Shown piece after piece: positions 63,576 through 64,000 of a stretch of DNA of 64,000 nt (position 1 is its first letter; each line of letters begins with the position of its first letter). Both the position numbers and the translations under genes were made by a program. Location of the stretch: assembly GCF_000425165.1 (NCBI RefSeq), contig NZ_AULG01000024.1, positions 32,849 to 96,848 on the forward strand, written 5' to 3'. The notes beneath the pieces are model-generated. The model was not told where the DNA came from. It saw only the letters and a list, made by a program, of their open reading frames with translations, and did no database searches. This DNA is from Photobacterium halotolerans DSM 18316. Its GTDB lineage: Bacteria; Pseudomonadota; Gammaproteobacteria; Enterobacterales; Vibrionaceae.

Positions 63576-63678
63576 CCCAGGGAAAAATTCAGGACGAATT
63601 TTTAGGTTGTCGGCGCCGGGAGCGCCTACAACCGACCCGGACCACACCAAAGAACAAAAAGGCATTTCTGGGTACTCT
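63576..63678 (-). repeat. Structured dispersed repeat R9, cut by IS110-family element
   Basis: Matches R8 from CCCAGGGAAAAATTC to GGTACTCT, then switches abruptly to unrelated sequence that leads to the transposase start. Confidence 0.85.
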
Positions 63679-64000
63679 AATGATATGGTCCGCCCCAACC
63701 TCACCCCTAGCGACGTCAGTGGCTAAGCTTGAGGAAACCGAAACCACTGAGGTGTTCCATCATGGACAATTTACATATTCTTGGCATCGATCTAGGTAGA
63801 CGTACATTTCACTGTATCGGACATGACCAGCATGGGCATGAGGTGTTTCGTAAGAAATTCAATCGGGCTCAACTGCTTTTATGGCTCTCTAATTTACCCC
63901 ATACAACGGTGGCATTTGAGTCTTGCGGCGGCGCGCATTGGTTAGCCCGAAAATGTGAAAGTTACGGGCACGAAGCAAAACTCATCCCACCTCAATATGT
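63679..64000 (+). mobile_element. IS110-family insertion sequence, left end (continues beyond window)
   Basis: It starts where R9 is interrupted. The 83 bases before the transposase are non-coding (GATATGGTCCGCCCCAACCTC...). In IS110-family elements a non-coding end can encode the bridge RNA that guides recombination; this is the place to look for it. The right end is outside. Confidence 0.75.
63762..64000 (+). CDS. IS110-family transposase (3' end outside window)
   Basis: Begins MDNLHILGIDLGRRTFHCIG, with the first catalytic Asp in GIDLG, and continues HTTVAFESCGGAHWLARKCE with the Glu of the DEDD RuvC-like domain. It is intact as far as seen (79 codons). It differs in sequence from stubs N1-N4, so it is another member of the family. 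GAGGTGTTCCATC precedes the ATG. Confidence 0.9.
   Translation, partial: MDNLHILGIDLGRRTFHCIGHDQHGHEVFRKKFNRAQLLLWLSNLPHTTVAFESCGGAHWLARKCESYGHEAKLIPPQY

Noticed and set aside
1..64000. tRNA, rRNA, integrase or phage structural genes
   Set aside because: I looked for them by eye and saw no convincing candidate; a tRNAscan or profile search was not possible.

Overview
The window looks like a chromosomal segment of a marine gammaproteobacterium of the Vibrionaceae type (Photobacterium/Vibrio relatives). Reasons: a complete MalT-type maltose regulon (malK facing malEFG, plus lamB), a Fur-box/fumC operon, an hdfR-maoP pair, CheV, an Aer-like receptor, OvoA, and an accessory tail with integron attC-like sites. 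No integrase, rRNA or tRNA was seen. The genus is an inference from gene content; no search was run.

Layout. 1-0.4 kb: end of a diguanylate cyclase. 0.7-6.2 kb: malG, malF and malE (minus) diverging from malK (plus), with MalT boxes and a CRP-like site between them. 6.4-8.8 kb: a small unknown gene, a porphobilinogen synthase (hemB-type) and a PAS-AraC regulator. 9.0-13.8 kb: a decayed RHS locus made of a frameshifted, N-terminally truncated main gene, its immunity-like neighbour and two displaced C-terminal cassettes that repeat parts of the main core. 13.8-17.5 kb: lamB and a GlgX-like debranching enzyme. 17.5-20.2 kb: a Fur box, a FagA-like gene, fumC and an EAL protein. 20.5-28 kb: HAD phosphatase, cytochrome b561 plus YceI, a TrpRS, a 58-aa gene, cheV, a small periplasmic protein, yjjG, a 54-aa gene and hdfR. 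28.1-31.6 kb: maoP, then an ATP-grasp ligase overlapping a fused N-formylglutamate-amidohydrolase-like/DUF1704 protein with a metalloprotease motif. 31.7-46.7 kb: mostly single housekeeping or accessory genes, including plsC, a TetR/hydrolase pair with matching operators, an Aer-like receptor, an LRR-like exported protein, a sterol-desaturase family enzyme and ovoA. 46.7-52.5 kb: an OlsF-like ornithine-lipid synthase candidate and the PrsK/PrsR two-component system.

52.5-64 kb is an accessory region of a different character. Nine copies (R1-R9) of a ~175-bp structured repeat, several joined to 5' stubs of IS110-family transposases, lie between single genes that all read on the minus strand (Fic, a membrane-anchored protein, a DUF2071-like protein, a Blc lipocalin, a membrane protein, Dps). 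Next come a transposase 3' stub and a KilA-N/BstA-like gene. These are followed by an integron-like cluster with two attC-like sites that carries a PD-(D/E)XK-like and a HEPN-like gene. The window ends in an IS110-family element inserted inside repeat copy R9.

The best candidates for undescribed biology are the R repeat with its covarying stems and IS110 association, the ATP-grasp/DUF1704 pair, and the possible defence genes in the attC cluster. Functions given for these are inferences from motifs and context.
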